From Rhodocyclaceae bacterium (GTDB taxonomy: Bacteria; Pseudomonadota; Gammaproteobacteria; Burkholderiales; Rhodocyclaceae), in contig JAUXOM010000122.1 of NCBI GenBank assembly GCA_030682175.1, forward strand, positions 1 through 64,000: a stretch of DNA of 64,000 bases, written 5' to 3'. The notes under the pieces were generated by a model that ran no database searches, was not told where the DNA came from, and saw only the letters and a list, made by a program, of their open reading frames with translations. Of the stretch, positions 48,089 through 56,883 are shown piece by piece (position 1 is the stretch's first letter; the number at the start of each line of letters is the position of its first letter). The position numbers and the translations under genes were made by a program.

Positions 48089-51000
48089 CTGCTTTTCTGC
48101 CGCCAGGCATGAAGCTTGGTTATGAGCGCGGATCGATATGTTGTCAGGTGGTAGAGAGCGCGTTTGTTCTCGGACCAGCGCGTGTGCCATTCCATGATTT
48201 TGCCGTAAAACTCGATGCGCTTGAATTTCCCGGAATCGAACAGTTCGCGAAATTCGTCATGCCGCATCAGCGTCGAGGGTGAAACGGTCTTGTAGGTTTC
48301 ATCGTAGGCGGTTTTCAGGATGACGATGCGGTCGCCTGCCTCGATGCAGAGATCCATGGCGACGACTTTGTCGTTAAAGCGGTATCGGTAGATGCGGCCC
48401 CGGCCTTGGGCGCAGAGGTTTTCGAGCATCTTGCGGTAGAAGCGGCCTTGCGCGTTGTCAGGATGTACAGCGGTGCCATCCTTGCCTTTCCAGCCGGCAC
48501 TTTCGAGTACGCCGTAGTCTTCGATGGCTTGGGCGACCGCTGCGGGTTGCGTCAGGCATTCGATGCTAAGCGTGACATTCTCGGTTTGCAGCTTGGTGCG
48601 CTGCTTGCGCGTATTGGTCTTGAGGTTTTTGCCGCGCGCTTCCCAATAGGTGTCGAAGGCTTGGTCGATATCGACCCAGGCGGTGTCGATGTAGTCCATC
48701 GTTTTGATGCAGGGTTCTTCCTCTGGGCGCGGCTGGAACAGTGGGTCGATTTGTGTGAGGCTGAGATTGAGATTGAAGCCCGGCAGGGCGCGCAATAAAG
48801 ACTTGGCCAATTCCGCCGGGCTGTCATCGGTGCGCGATATCCATGCGCCCAGCGGCAGTTGGGAAGGCTGGAAGGTTTGCCAGATGCCAAAGCGACGTTT
48901 GGTGAGGATGGCGGCGGCGCAGGGTTTCCCGTCTTCGCTGCCGAAGGCCAGCAGTTCCTGGCCGGTGCCGAATTCTTCGATCAAAGGCTTGAGGAAGCCG
49001 CTTTCAAGGAAAGGCAGGTTGGCGCAATTCCGTTGCAGAGCATCCCACTGCGTGGTTTGGGCGTCGAATTGACTGATCGGAAAGAGTTGCCAGTGGGTAT
49101 GCATGGGTTTCGATTGTTGTGTCATGGCCATGGCCTTGCGCAGGATTCTGCCGACAATTTCCTTGCCCAGCAGGCCGAGCCCGATGATCGAGGCTGGATT
49201 GTAAGCAACGATGCCCCAGCGTTCTCGCCGGTGGTTCATCCAGAGTTTCTTGTGGTCGTCGTCGCCGATCAGGTAATCGACTTCTTGTACCTTGTCGCGG
49301 TCGATGACGTGTTCCATCAGGTGTGCGGTAAGCAGCGTGCCGGACGCGTGGTGGGCATGGGCTTCGTCGTAGGCCAGTTTGAAGATGCGCGCCCTGCCGG
49401 CATTGACGATCCATAGTTGGGCAGCGATGGGTTGCCCGTGCAGACTCGCGATGCCCAAGCGCAGCCAGCCCTTGTCGGCCAGCCAGCGGATCAGCCCGGG
49501 AATGAATTCCGGGTAGGGTTCTGGCTTCTTCCAACTGCGTGAATAAACGCGGTTGAAGTTGGTGATGGCGGCTTCGGCCTGGGCTGGGGCGGTGATGATT
49601 TCGAGCGTGCCGCCTTCGGCTGCAAATTTCTTGCCCTTGCGCTTGAGGGTGCTGCGCAGTTGCCCGTCGCGCTGTTCGAGGTAGGTTTTCCAGTCGCTAG
49701 CGTCTTTGAGATACCAGTTACCGAAGCAGTAGAACTTGAAGGGAATCCAGCCGCGGCTGCGCAGTGCGGTAAGCAGGGTTTTGTTGCCCGATGAAGCTGG
49801 GTCCATGGGCGCGAAGCGCATGACGTGGGCACCGCCGTGGTCACGGCTGGCGGCTTGCAGCAGCGCGGCGAGGTCAAGTTCGGCGGCCTCGGGGGCGAGG
49901 ATGGGGCTGTAGAGCGAGGTGTAGTAGTTGCCGAGGGCTTCTACCCGCCGAGCGATGCCGTGGCGGGCGAGGCGCACGGGCAGGATGGCCACGGGCTGGC
50001 CGGTGTGTTCGGCCACGTAGTAGCACACGCCGGGATCGTCGCCGAAGACGGTTTGCTGAAGGTTGGCGAACCAGCCGGCGGAGAATTCTGGGTTGTACGT
50101 TTCGGCCTGCTGGAAGAGTTGCAGGGCAGCCGGTGGCAGGGCGGTGATGCTCGGGTAGCCGTGAACCGCAAGCGGGTCGAATGCGTCAGTGTCTTTGGTG
50201 GGTGATGGCCGGCGGCGCAGGGTTTTGATAATGCCGAGCAGGCCAGCAACTAGATCATTGCGAAAAATCTGGTGGTGCGGGATGGGTCGCAGGGCGGTGG
50301 CCCATTCAGCCTGGTCGCGGGTGGCATTGGTATAGAACTCGACGATGCCGCTGCGCATCTCGGCGCAGGCGCGTTCGAGCACGGCATGCAGCAGCAGGCG
50401 ACCGGGGGCGAAGGCGGATTGCGTTTCGTCGTAGGTGGTTTTCAGGATGTTCCACATCTGTTCGTGACGGATTAAGAGGCGCGAGGCGACGAGCTGTTCG
50501 CCGGCGCGCAGTTCCATGACCAATGCCTGGCCGCTGGCGGCGAAGCGGCCGAGCATGTCGGCATAGAACTGCCCTTGCGCATTGTCGGGAGCGATGGCGG
50601 TGCCTTGCTTGCCTTTCCAGCCAGCCGATTCCAGTTGGCCGTAGCGGGCGAGGGCATCGACCAATTTGGCGGGGTCGGTGATCGTGGCGACGGTAAGCGG
50701 GCCGGTGGTTTCTTCGGCGCGGTGCTGGTAGCGGCGAATGTTGCTGATCAGATTCTTGGGGCGTGCCTGCCAATAGTGGTTGAAGTCGCCTTCGGTGGCG
50801 ACGGCCATGGTGATGGCGTGTGGGATGACGATGCGTGGCAGGCGCAGGCCGGACCAGTCGGGCGCGTAGGCCGGGTCGATGGAGAGGAGGTCGAGGCTCC
50901 AGGCATGACCGGGCAAGGCGGGCAGCAGGGTCTCGAGCAGGCGTGCGTCTTTGAGCATGACCGCGCCGGCCTGGGTTTGCGAGGGCAGAAAGAGTGACCA

Positions 51001-51222
51001 GCGGCCAAAGCTGAGTGGGTGGAGGATCAGCGCGCCGTCGATGGCGTCGGCGCCGCGGTGGACACAGAGCAGTTCGTCGCCTTTGCCGAAATGTACCAGC
51101 AGCGGGCCGATGAAGCGGCTGTCGAAGAAAGGATGGCTGCCGTACAACTCGCCGTTGAGTCGGTCCCATTCGGCGGCGAAGGCGGGGAAGTGTTCGCCGG
51201 CAGCTTTGAGTTCCCAACTCAT
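48085..51222 (-). CDS. Three-module FemAB/GNAT-like acyl/aminoacyl-transferase (1045 aa)
   Basis: Modules 1 and 3 share YGxLESAGWKGKxGTAxxPDNAQGxFYxxML; middle module GNAT-like GQPIAAQLWIVNAGRARIFKLAYDEA. Confidence 0.82.
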   Translation of the reverse strand: MSWELKAAGEHFPAFAAEWDRLNGELYGSHPFFDSRFIGPLLVHFGKGDELLCVHRGADAIDGALILHPLSFGRWSLFLPSQTQAGAVMLKDARLLETLLPALPGHAWSLDLLSIDPAYAPDWSGLRLPRIVIPHAITMAVATEGDFNHYWQARPKNLISNIRRYQHRAEETTGPLTVATITDPAKLVDALARYGQLESAGWKGKQGTAIAPDNAQGQFYADMLGRFAASGQALVMELRAGEQLVASRLLIRHEQMWNILKTTYDETQSAFAPGRLLLHAVLERACAEMRSGIVEFYTNATRDQAEWATALRPIPHHQIFRNDLVAGLLGIIKTLRRRPSPTKDTDAFDPLAVHGYPSITALPPAALQLFQQAETYNPEFSAGWFANLQQTVFGDDPGVCYYVAEHTGQPVAILPVRLARHGIARRVEALGNYYTSLYSPILAPEAAELDLAALLQAASRDHGGAHVMRFAPMDPASSGNKTLLTALRSRGWIPFKFYCFGNWYLKDASDWKTYLEQRDGQLRSTLKRKGKKFAAEGGTLEIITAPAQAEAAITNFNRVYSRSWKKPEPYPEFIPGLIRWLADKGWLRLGIASLHGQPIAAQLWIVNAGRARIFKLAYDEAHAHHASGTLLTAHLMEHVIDRDKVQEVDYLIGDDDHKKLWMNHRRERWGIVAYNPASIIGLGLLGKEIVGRILRKAMAMTQQSKPMHTHWQLFPISQFDAQTTQWDALQRNCANLPFLESGFLKPLIEEFGTGQELLAFGSEDGKPCAAAILTKRRFGIWQTFQPSQLPLGAWISRTDDSPAELAKSLLRALPGFNLNLSLTQIDPLFQPRPEEEPCIKTMDYIDTAWVDIDQAFDTYWEARGKNLKTNTRKQRTKLQTENVTLSIECLTQPAAVAQAIEDYGVLESAGWKGKDGTAVHPDNAQGRFYRKMLENLCAQGRGRIYRYRFNDKVVAMDLCIEAGDRIVILKTAYDETYKTVSPSTLMRHDEFRELFDSGKFKRIEFYGKIMEWHTRWSENKRALYHLTTYRSALITKLHAWRQKSS

Positions 51223-51226
51223 CCGG

Positions 51227-52342
51227 TTATGCGCGCCATCCCGCCAGCGCCGACTTTGCAGCAGCCTGACGTTCTTCAGTCAACGTTTGCAGGCCATGTT
51301 TCAGCCTTTCGTCCATCATGCCACGGTGGTTGATTGCCTGTGGCACGGCGAGTTCGGATTCCGTATTCAGCTCGATGATCACGGGACCCGAAGGTGTCAG
51401 GGCTACATCCCAATTCTGGATGCCCAAGCCGGGGAAGTGGCGCGTGGCATCTCTGACCAGGACGATGGCGGACTCCCAGTCGGGAAGTCGAAAACCGATC
51501 AGCGGCATGCCCGTGTCGGGGTGCCGCTCGATGGCGCCTTCCGGCCCAATACGACGAATCGCATGGGTAATGACGCCCTGTTGGGTGTCGATGGCGGCCA
51601 GCAGGTTGCCATAGTCGCCATGGGAAAAGTTGTCGAGCATGTTGCGGCCGGTGACGATTTTGAGAAAGGCCGTATGGATGACGCTTTCTTGCCGTGAGAC
51701 GAGGCAGATCATCCGTATGCAGCAAATCGCGGTGCTGCCGGTCAGTTCCTGGATGGCCGGATGGGTTGCGGCGCATTCCTGGAACAGCATGCCCTGAAAG
51801 GGGAGGAACTCGAAGGGAGCGAAGAACTTCCCGAACTCGACCGAGGTGCCATCCAGCAACTGGACATGCGTGCCGTCGAAGCCGGCGAGACCGGAAACGC
51901 CGCGGCCATAACCGGCCGAAATCGGTTTGACGAAAACCGGATAGGTTGTCGAGGCCAGGAAGCTGCGAACCTCGTCGCGGGTACGAAGCAAGATTTCATT
52001 GGCGATTCGCCTGCGGTTGACCGAGTACGTCGCCAAGGGGCGCGGCATGGGGAAGCCCAGCGCATTGAGAATGATGTAGTTGATCAGCTTGTCGTTTGCC
52101 AGCACGCGCGAATGGTCACTGTTCAGGCGGCGGTCGAGTTCGGCGCTGGTGCGCCAGCCGATGAATTCCGCGCGCTTATCCGCGCTGAGTTTCGGATCCC
52201 ACAGGCCGTATTCGAAATATTCGGAGATGCCGATGCGTTGCTGGCCCAGCCGTAAAGCGAGTGCTTCTCGCAGTTGTCGGCTGACGGGTTTCCCGGTCAG
52301 GGCCTTGACGGCCTTTGCGGCGGTCAGGAAATCCATGGTCAT
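51227..52342 (-). CDS. ATP-grasp family protein (sugar-transfer-associated type)
   Basis: YPVFVKPISAGYGRGVSGL; GIQNWDVALTPSGPVIIELNTES. Confidence 0.8.
   Translation of the reverse strand: MTMDFLTAAKAVKALTGKPVSRQLREALALRLGQQRIGISEYFEYGLWDPKLSADKRAEFIGWRTSAELDRRLNSDHSRVLANDKLINYIILNALGFPMPRPLATYSVNRRRIANEILLRTRDEVRSFLASTTYPVFVKPISAGYGRGVSGLAGFDGTHVQLLDGTSVEFGKFFAPFEFLPFQGMLFQECAATHPAIQELTGSTAICCIRMICLVSRQESVIHTAFLKIVTGRNMLDNFSHGDYGNLLAAIDTQQGVITHAIRRIGPEGAIERHPDTGMPLIGFRLPDWESAIVLVRDATRHFPGLGIQNWDVALTPSGPVIIELNTESELAVPQAINHRGMMDERLKHGLQTLTEERQAAAKSALAGWRA
51233..51257 (-). repeat. Dispersed repeat, ATP-grasp 3' end
   Basis: GCGCCATCCCGCCAGCGCCGACTTT, 1 mismatch. Confidence 0.9.
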
Positions 52343-53541
52343 GAGTAGTTATGTGCCGTCTCGCCAGCGCCGACTTTCGTAATCGCCGCGATCATCCAGT
52401 CCATGTCGCGGCCAGTTAGCGACTGGTGGCAGGGCAGGTGCAGCAGGTGCAGGCGATAGTCGCTGGCGGTGGCGCAGCCCGAGACTGCGCTGCTGTCCCA
52501 GCGGAAGATGGGCACGCCCAGTTGCTTGAGCCGGGTGAAGTGCGGTTCGGGGTTGTCGATGATCAGCGGGAACATGTAGGGGATGCAACCTTCGGGCAGT
52601 TCGGGGTAGAGCGGCCGACAGTATGGCAGATTCATGGTCGCCATAGCCCATTGGCGATAGTGGTCGCGCCGCCGCTGGGCGATGCTGTCGATGTCGGGGT
52701 GGCGATAGAGCATGCGCGAAAAACGCAGTGCCGTGTAGCCTTCGTGGTCCGGTCGATAATCTGCCGAGGTGCCAGCGAGTTCGTGGCGGTCGATGGCGGC
52801 GGAGTGCCGTGCTGCGGCGATGGCGGCCAGTTCGGCGTCGAGGTGGGCTGGGGCGAGCGCAGCCCGGTTGTTGCGCTGTTCGGCGGCTTTCGACCAGGCG
52901 AAGTGCATGCCGCGCAGTTCGTTGACCACGGCGGGGGCGCGCGTTGAAAGACTCTTCAGGCGACCGGCATCGCGGGCGTAGAGCAGGCCCCCATCGGGAC
53001 TGGGCAGAAACTTGTAGGGGCTGCTGACGACGAATTCGCCATGGCCGCCGATGCCGGCCGGGCGGTGGTGTTCGCAGAAGAAGGCATGCGAGCCGTCTTC
53101 GATCAGGGTAATGCCACGCTCGATGCACCAGGCAGCCAGCGCGGCAAAGTCTTGCGCGATGCCGAAAAAGTGGGTGGCGAGCAGCGCCTTGACTGGCGCT
53201 GGCGATTGGTTGATCAGCGCGTCGAGCGCGGCAAGGTTGGGCGAGAGGTTGGTGTGCAGCGGGTAGAGCAGCACGTTGCCACCGAGGGCGAGGGCCGGGT
53301 CGAGCATGGTGCGACAGTGGTAGGCGGGAGCAAGCAGGGTGCTGCCCGGACCGATGCCGGAAAGGCGATAGGCTTCGCGCAGGGCATAGCGCCCGCGAGC
53401 GAAATGGCGGAAGTGGCTGGTGGGCGCCCAGGGCTGAGCCGTGTTGAGTGCAAGGCCATCGAGCCCCGTCGGCAGCAGCGGCACGCGCGGTTTGGGAAAG
53501 CCGCAGGGCGAGGGGTCGAAGATCAGAGTGTCGAGGAGCAC
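52339..53541 (-). CDS. DegT/DnrJ/EryC1-like PLP-dependent protein
   Basis: LLAPAYHCRTMLDPALALGGNVLLYPL; LIEDGSHAF; VSSPYKFLPSPDGGLLY (Lys candidate). Confidence 0.8.
   Translation of the reverse strand: MLLDTLIFDPSPCGFPKPRVPLLPTGLDGLALNTAQPWAPTSHFRHFARGRYALREAYRLSGIGPGSTLLAPAYHCRTMLDPALALGGNVLLYPLHTNLSPNLAALDALINQSPAPVKALLATHFFGIAQDFAALAAWCIERGITLIEDGSHAFFCEHHRPAGIGGHGEFVVSSPYKFLPSPDGGLLYARDAGRLKSLSTRAPAVVNELRGMHFAWSKAAEQRNNRAALAPAHLDAELAAIAAARHSAAIDRHELAGTSADYRPDHEGYTALRFSRMLYRHPDIDSIAQRRRDHYRQWAMATMNLPYCRPLYPELPEGCIPYMFPLIIDNPEPHFTRLKQLGVPIFRWDSSAVSGCATASDYRLHLLHLPCHQSLTGRDMDWMIAAITKVGAGETAHNYS
52353..52377 (-). repeat. Dispersed repeat, DegT-like gene 3' end
   Basis: GTGCCGTCTCGCCAGCGCCGACTTT. 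Confidence 0.88.
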
Positions 53542-53544
53542 GGG

Positions 53545-54525
53545 CTAGGGCTGATTGGTTTGCCGGAGATCGGGTGTAAAGATACCAAGACCGACTGTCC
53601 GGTTGTTCTCGACCTGGATTGTCGGCGAGGCAGGAAACTTGTCTTCATGTATGCGCAGGAACCAGCCGCCGGGGAGCAAGTCGCTGATCAGCGTGTTGTC
53701 TTCCAGCGTGAGTGTATTTTCCGGCCAGACGTTGCCTTCGGCACCGTAGGAGATGAGTACGGGGTTCTGGGTTTTCGCGCTTTGGCTGACGGTGTTGCCG
53801 ACGATGTGCGCGATGCCGCCATTGGGTAGGTCGATTTCGTAGGAGGCTTCGCCGTCCGGGCCGTCGACGATGTGGTTGTCGCGAAGGATGCTTTGCCGTG
53901 CGCGCGACTTGACCAGGTGGCCGCGATAGCCTTTCTCGAAGCGGCTGCCGGTGATGGTGACTTTGGCGATCCGACCGACGTAGAGCAGATGCGGCAACGA
54001 GTGCATCTGGCGCGGCGCGTCGGCGAAGCGGCTGTTTCCGATGACGAGTTCCGCGGTGCTGACGTTGCCGGTGAGGATGCCCATCTGATTGTCGATGAAG
54101 GTGCAGTCGTGGATGCTGAGCTTGCCGCTTTCGAAGCGGATGCCCGCACCGTTGCCGGCCGGCACGCGGGCACCCCGAAATTCGATGTTCTCGATGCGGA
54201 AATCGCCGTTGCGGATGACCCAGATGGCTTTGCCTTCGGCGCTTTTGCCGTCGGCGATGAGTACGGGGCGCGGGCCGATGCCGCGGATGACGAGCTGCTT
54301 TTGCTGCCAGACGGCTACATCGCCGCGGTATTCGCCGGACAGGATTTCGACGGTGTCACCGTCCTTGGCCAGGCGGGCGGCTTCGGCGATGCGGGTGATC
54401 GCCTCGCCGGGGCCGACGCGGAGTGTGGCGGCCTCGGCGAGGGAGATGCAAATCGCCAAAAGGAGTGCCAGAAGGATGCTGGGGGCCGTCCTGTCAGCGC
54501 CGAGTTTTGTGCGGCACGCAGTCAT
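53545..54525 (-). CDS. Exported right-handed parallel beta-helix protein
   Basis: Signal segment; LRVGPGEAITRIAEAARLAKDGDTVEILSGEY; repeated beta-helix rungs. Confidence 0.82.
   Translation of the reverse strand: MTACRTKLGADRTAPSILLALLLAICISLAEAATLRVGPGEAITRIAEAARLAKDGDTVEILSGEYRGDVAVWQQKQLVIRGIGPRPVLIADGKSAEGKAIWVIRNGDFRIENIEFRGARVPAGNGAGIRFESGKLSIHDCTFIDNQMGILTGNVSTAELVIGNSRFADAPRQMHSLPHLLYVGRIAKVTITGSRFEKGYRGHLVKSRARQSILRDNHIVDGPDGEASYEIDLPNGGIAHIVGNTVSQSAKTQNPVLISYGAEGNVWPENTLTLEDNTLISDLLPGGWFLRIHEDKFPASPTIQVENNRTVGLGIFTPDLRQTNQP
54484..54508 (-). repeat. Dispersed repeat, beta-helix gene 5' end
   Basis: GGCCGTCCTGTCAGCGCCGAGTTTT. Confidence 0.75.
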
Positions 54526-54887
54526 GCGGGGTTGTCGGGTTCGTTGGCTGCCATTACTTGATGTGGCAGATCCATGCTGTCGTGCAGCAGTCGCAGCACA
54601 TCGATGACGTTTTCGCTATGCGAGTCACCGACGCGGAATACGACGAAGTGCCGGCCTTTGCGTCCCTTGCGGGCGACATGAAGCGTATGGATGCCGGGAC
54701 CGATGTCTTCTCGGTGCTTGGCGCCGGTAATGTTGGGCCCTTGGGTGAGTGCGGTTAGCGCGCTTGAAAGGGTTCTGGCGTAGGTGCTGGCTTGGCCTTT
54801 GCCAAAGTGAATGGCTGTCCAGCGCACTATTTCGCGGAAGTCTTGCGCGGCGGAAACGGCAAGGCGAATTTTCCAGACGGGTTTCAC
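54522..54887 (-). CDS. ParE/RelE-type toxin
   Basis: RLAVSAAQDFREIVRWTAIHFGKGQASTYARTLSSALTAL; GIHTLHVARKGRKGRHFVVFRV. Confidence 0.87.
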   Translation of the reverse strand: MKPVWKIRLAVSAAQDFREIVRWTAIHFGKGQASTYARTLSSALTALTQGPNITGAKHREDIGPGIHTLHVARKGRKGRHFVVFRVGDSHSENVIDVLRLLHDSMDLPHQVMAANEPDNPA

Positions 54888-55165
54888 GAAGCGCCCATGG
54901 CTTCACCGGCGATTGCAGATAGGTGCCGGTCAAGGGATGCCGGTTCGTCGAATGCATGCAATCTGCCGGCGTCGATGTCGGCACTGCCGATGCGAACCGC
55001 TTCACGCAGGCTGGCGAGTCGAGCTGTCGTTTCGGTCTCGCGCGATTCGATCATGCGCAAACCCTCGCGCAGTACTTCGCTGGCATTCTGGTAACGGCCG
55101 GAGGCGACAAGTTGCTCGACGAATGTGGCCTGATGATCGGTCAATACGACATTGCGCGTGGGCAT
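54884..55165 (-). CDS. ParD-type antitoxin
   Basis: NVVLTDHQATFVEQLVASGRYQNASEVLREGLRMIESRE; overlaps toxin gene. Confidence 0.9.
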   Translation of the reverse strand: MPTRNVVLTDHQATFVEQLVASGRYQNASEVLREGLRMIESRETETTARLASLREAVRIGSADIDAGRLHAFDEPASLDRHLSAIAGEAMGAS

Positions 55166-55241
55166 GATGTGTCTCTCGATGTGGGGTTGGCATAGTATGC
55201 CATTCCTTGTTGCTGCCGGAAAAAGCTTTCTGGCCTTTAAG

Positions 55242-55267
55242 GTGCCGTCCCGTCAGCGCCTAGTTTT
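55242..55267 (-). repeat. Dispersed repeat, intergenic
   Basis: GTGCCGTCCCGTCAGCGCCTAGTTTT. Confidence 0.78.
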
Positions 55268-55301
55268 TGCACGGCGGAGCTTTTCGAGGGTGGCAAATGT
55301 G

Positions 55302-55365
55302 CAAAGAACCGTGGTCTGTCCCCGTTTTCCGCTCAAAGAACCGTGGTCTGTCCCCGTTTTCCGCT
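55302..55365. repeat. Perfect tandem duplication of 32-bp unit CAAAGAACCGTGGTCTGTCCCCGTTTTCCGCT
   Basis: Two identical adjacent units 55302-55333 and 55334-55365; decayed third relative near 55591-55618. Confidence 0.9.
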
Positions 55366-55511
55366 TTTTCTCCTCCGTTTTCTCCTCTTCGAGGCGACGG
55401 TAGGCGTGCCTTGGTTTTTTAAGTGCGGCGGTCATGGTTTATCGTCTTTCTCTGCCATGGCGGGAATCACGTAGTGAGGTGATTGTAGCGGACGGAAAGG
55501 TAGGGATTATC

Positions 55512-55536
55512 GTGCAGTCTTGCCAGCGCCGACTTT
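55512..55536 (-). repeat. Dispersed repeat, intergenic
   Basis: GTGCAGTCTTGCCAGCGCCGACTTT. Confidence 0.8.
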
Positions 55537-55632
55537 TCGGATGCAGATGGCAGCCGGCAGTTTGGCGCGCCGAATTAGGCTTGCGGGGCAGAAAACCGTG
55601 GGCCCCGTTTTCCCTTTCATTGCCTAACCGCT

Positions 55633-56883
55633 TCAACGTGAAAGTGTTTCGATTCGGATCGCTTCCAGGTGCAGTGCAGTCATGTGGTAGCCGTCGGGCT
55701 GTCGATCGGGGCAACTGCCTTTGCGGCAATCGGATAGTGCCAGGTTGTGCCAACCGCCATTCTGATTGTCGAGAAACTCCATGCGGATGAATTCGGTTTG
55801 CTGAGTCACCCGTCCCCAGAGGTCGCTGCGGCCACGTATGGCAGCATGATGTATGAGCGCGCGCAGTGCTTCCGCCTGTTGCCACCAGCCTCGTTGGCGC
55901 CTGACTTCCCCTTCCGGGGTAATCGCGGTGATTGTGCCTTGTTCTCCTTTTTCGAATCCATTAGTGATGGCGTAGTTGAGCAGCCGGTCGGCGACACCTG
56001 CGAAGATCGGGTTGAGGCCGGCTTCGCTCGCGGCACTGAACAGGTACGCCCATTCGAACTGATGGCCGATGTCGATGCGCCCACCGCGTGCGCCGGGCAA
56101 GGGGCGCCATTGCTCGTCGTAGAGTTCCGGTATACGGGCGGTACCGTCGGGCAGCCCTTCGAGCAGTCGGTGGGTGACGAATCTGCCGATCGATTCGGCA
56201 CCCTCGAACGCCTCGCGCGAACCGCTGGTTTGGTTGAGTGCGAGCAGGGCTTCGAAGAGATGCATGATCGGATTCTGCGAATTGTCGAATCGGGTTTGGC
56301 TGAAATTACGGTTTGTGCCGGCGCGAAAGCCGCCATGTGCATCGGCATAGCGCAGGCGGATCTCGCTCCAGGTCTGCAAGGCGGCATCGAGATAGCGCTT
56401 GTCCTGCGTTGCGCGGTAGGCATGCGCGAGCGCGAAGATGACGAAGGCCTGGCTGTAGAGCCGCTTGTTGTCATTCTTGGGCTTGCCGTCGGGGCCGACG
56501 GCTTCGAACCAACCGCCATGCAACGGGTCGCGGTAATGGCGGAGCAGGAAATCGGTACCGAGCTTGACTTGTTCGAGGTAGGCGAGCCTGGCGGCTAGGT
56601 CGTAGCCTGCGGCCATGAGGTAGATGCCACGTGCCTGGCCGACGATGTCGCCGGGCTGTTGGTCGATCACCTGCCAGTCACGCGTGACGGCGCTGTTGAA
56701 GAATCCGTTGGCGGTCGGCAGCACCTTGAGCCAGCGTTCGAGGTGATCCTTTTCGAGGGTCTGGCGGTGCCAGTCACCATTGATGCGCGTGCGGATGTCG
56801 TGGTCGTTGCCGCAGGCGGCCAGCAGGACAGCGGCAATGAGCAGTCTGAACAGGAAGCGGAGGGGCATGTTGTTTCTAATCAT
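55633..56883 (-). CDS. AGE-family epimerase/isomerase-like lipoprotein
   Basis: Lipobox LLAACGND; FETL-type alpha/alpha toroid (RLYSQAFVIFALAHAYRATQDKRYLDAAL; GGRIDIGHQFEWAYLF). Confidence 0.75.
   Translation of the reverse strand: MIRNNMPLRFLFRLLIAAVLLAACGNDHDIRTRINGDWHRQTLEKDHLERWLKVLPTANGFFNSAVTRDWQVIDQQPGDIVGQARGIYLMAAGYDLAARLAYLEQVKLGTDFLLRHYRDPLHGGWFEAVGPDGKPKNDNKRLYSQAFVIFALAHAYRATQDKRYLDAALQTWSEIRLRYADAHGGFRAGTNRNFSQTRFDNSQNPIMHLFEALLALNQTSGSREAFEGAESIGRFVTHRLLEGLPDGTARIPELYDEQWRPLPGARGGRIDIGHQFEWAYLFSAASEAGLNPIFAGVADRLLNYAITNGFEKGEQGTITAITPEGEVRRQRGWWQQAEALRALIHHAAIRGRSDLWGRVTQQTEFIRMEFLDNQNGGWHNLALSDCRKGSCPDRQPDGYHMTALHLEAIRIETLSR

Noticed and set aside
55253-55435. 60-aa minus ORF (MTAALKKPRHAYRRLEEEKTEEKKRK...)
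   Set aside because: Overlaps the tandem 32-bp repeats; composition driven by the repeat, no family resemblance.
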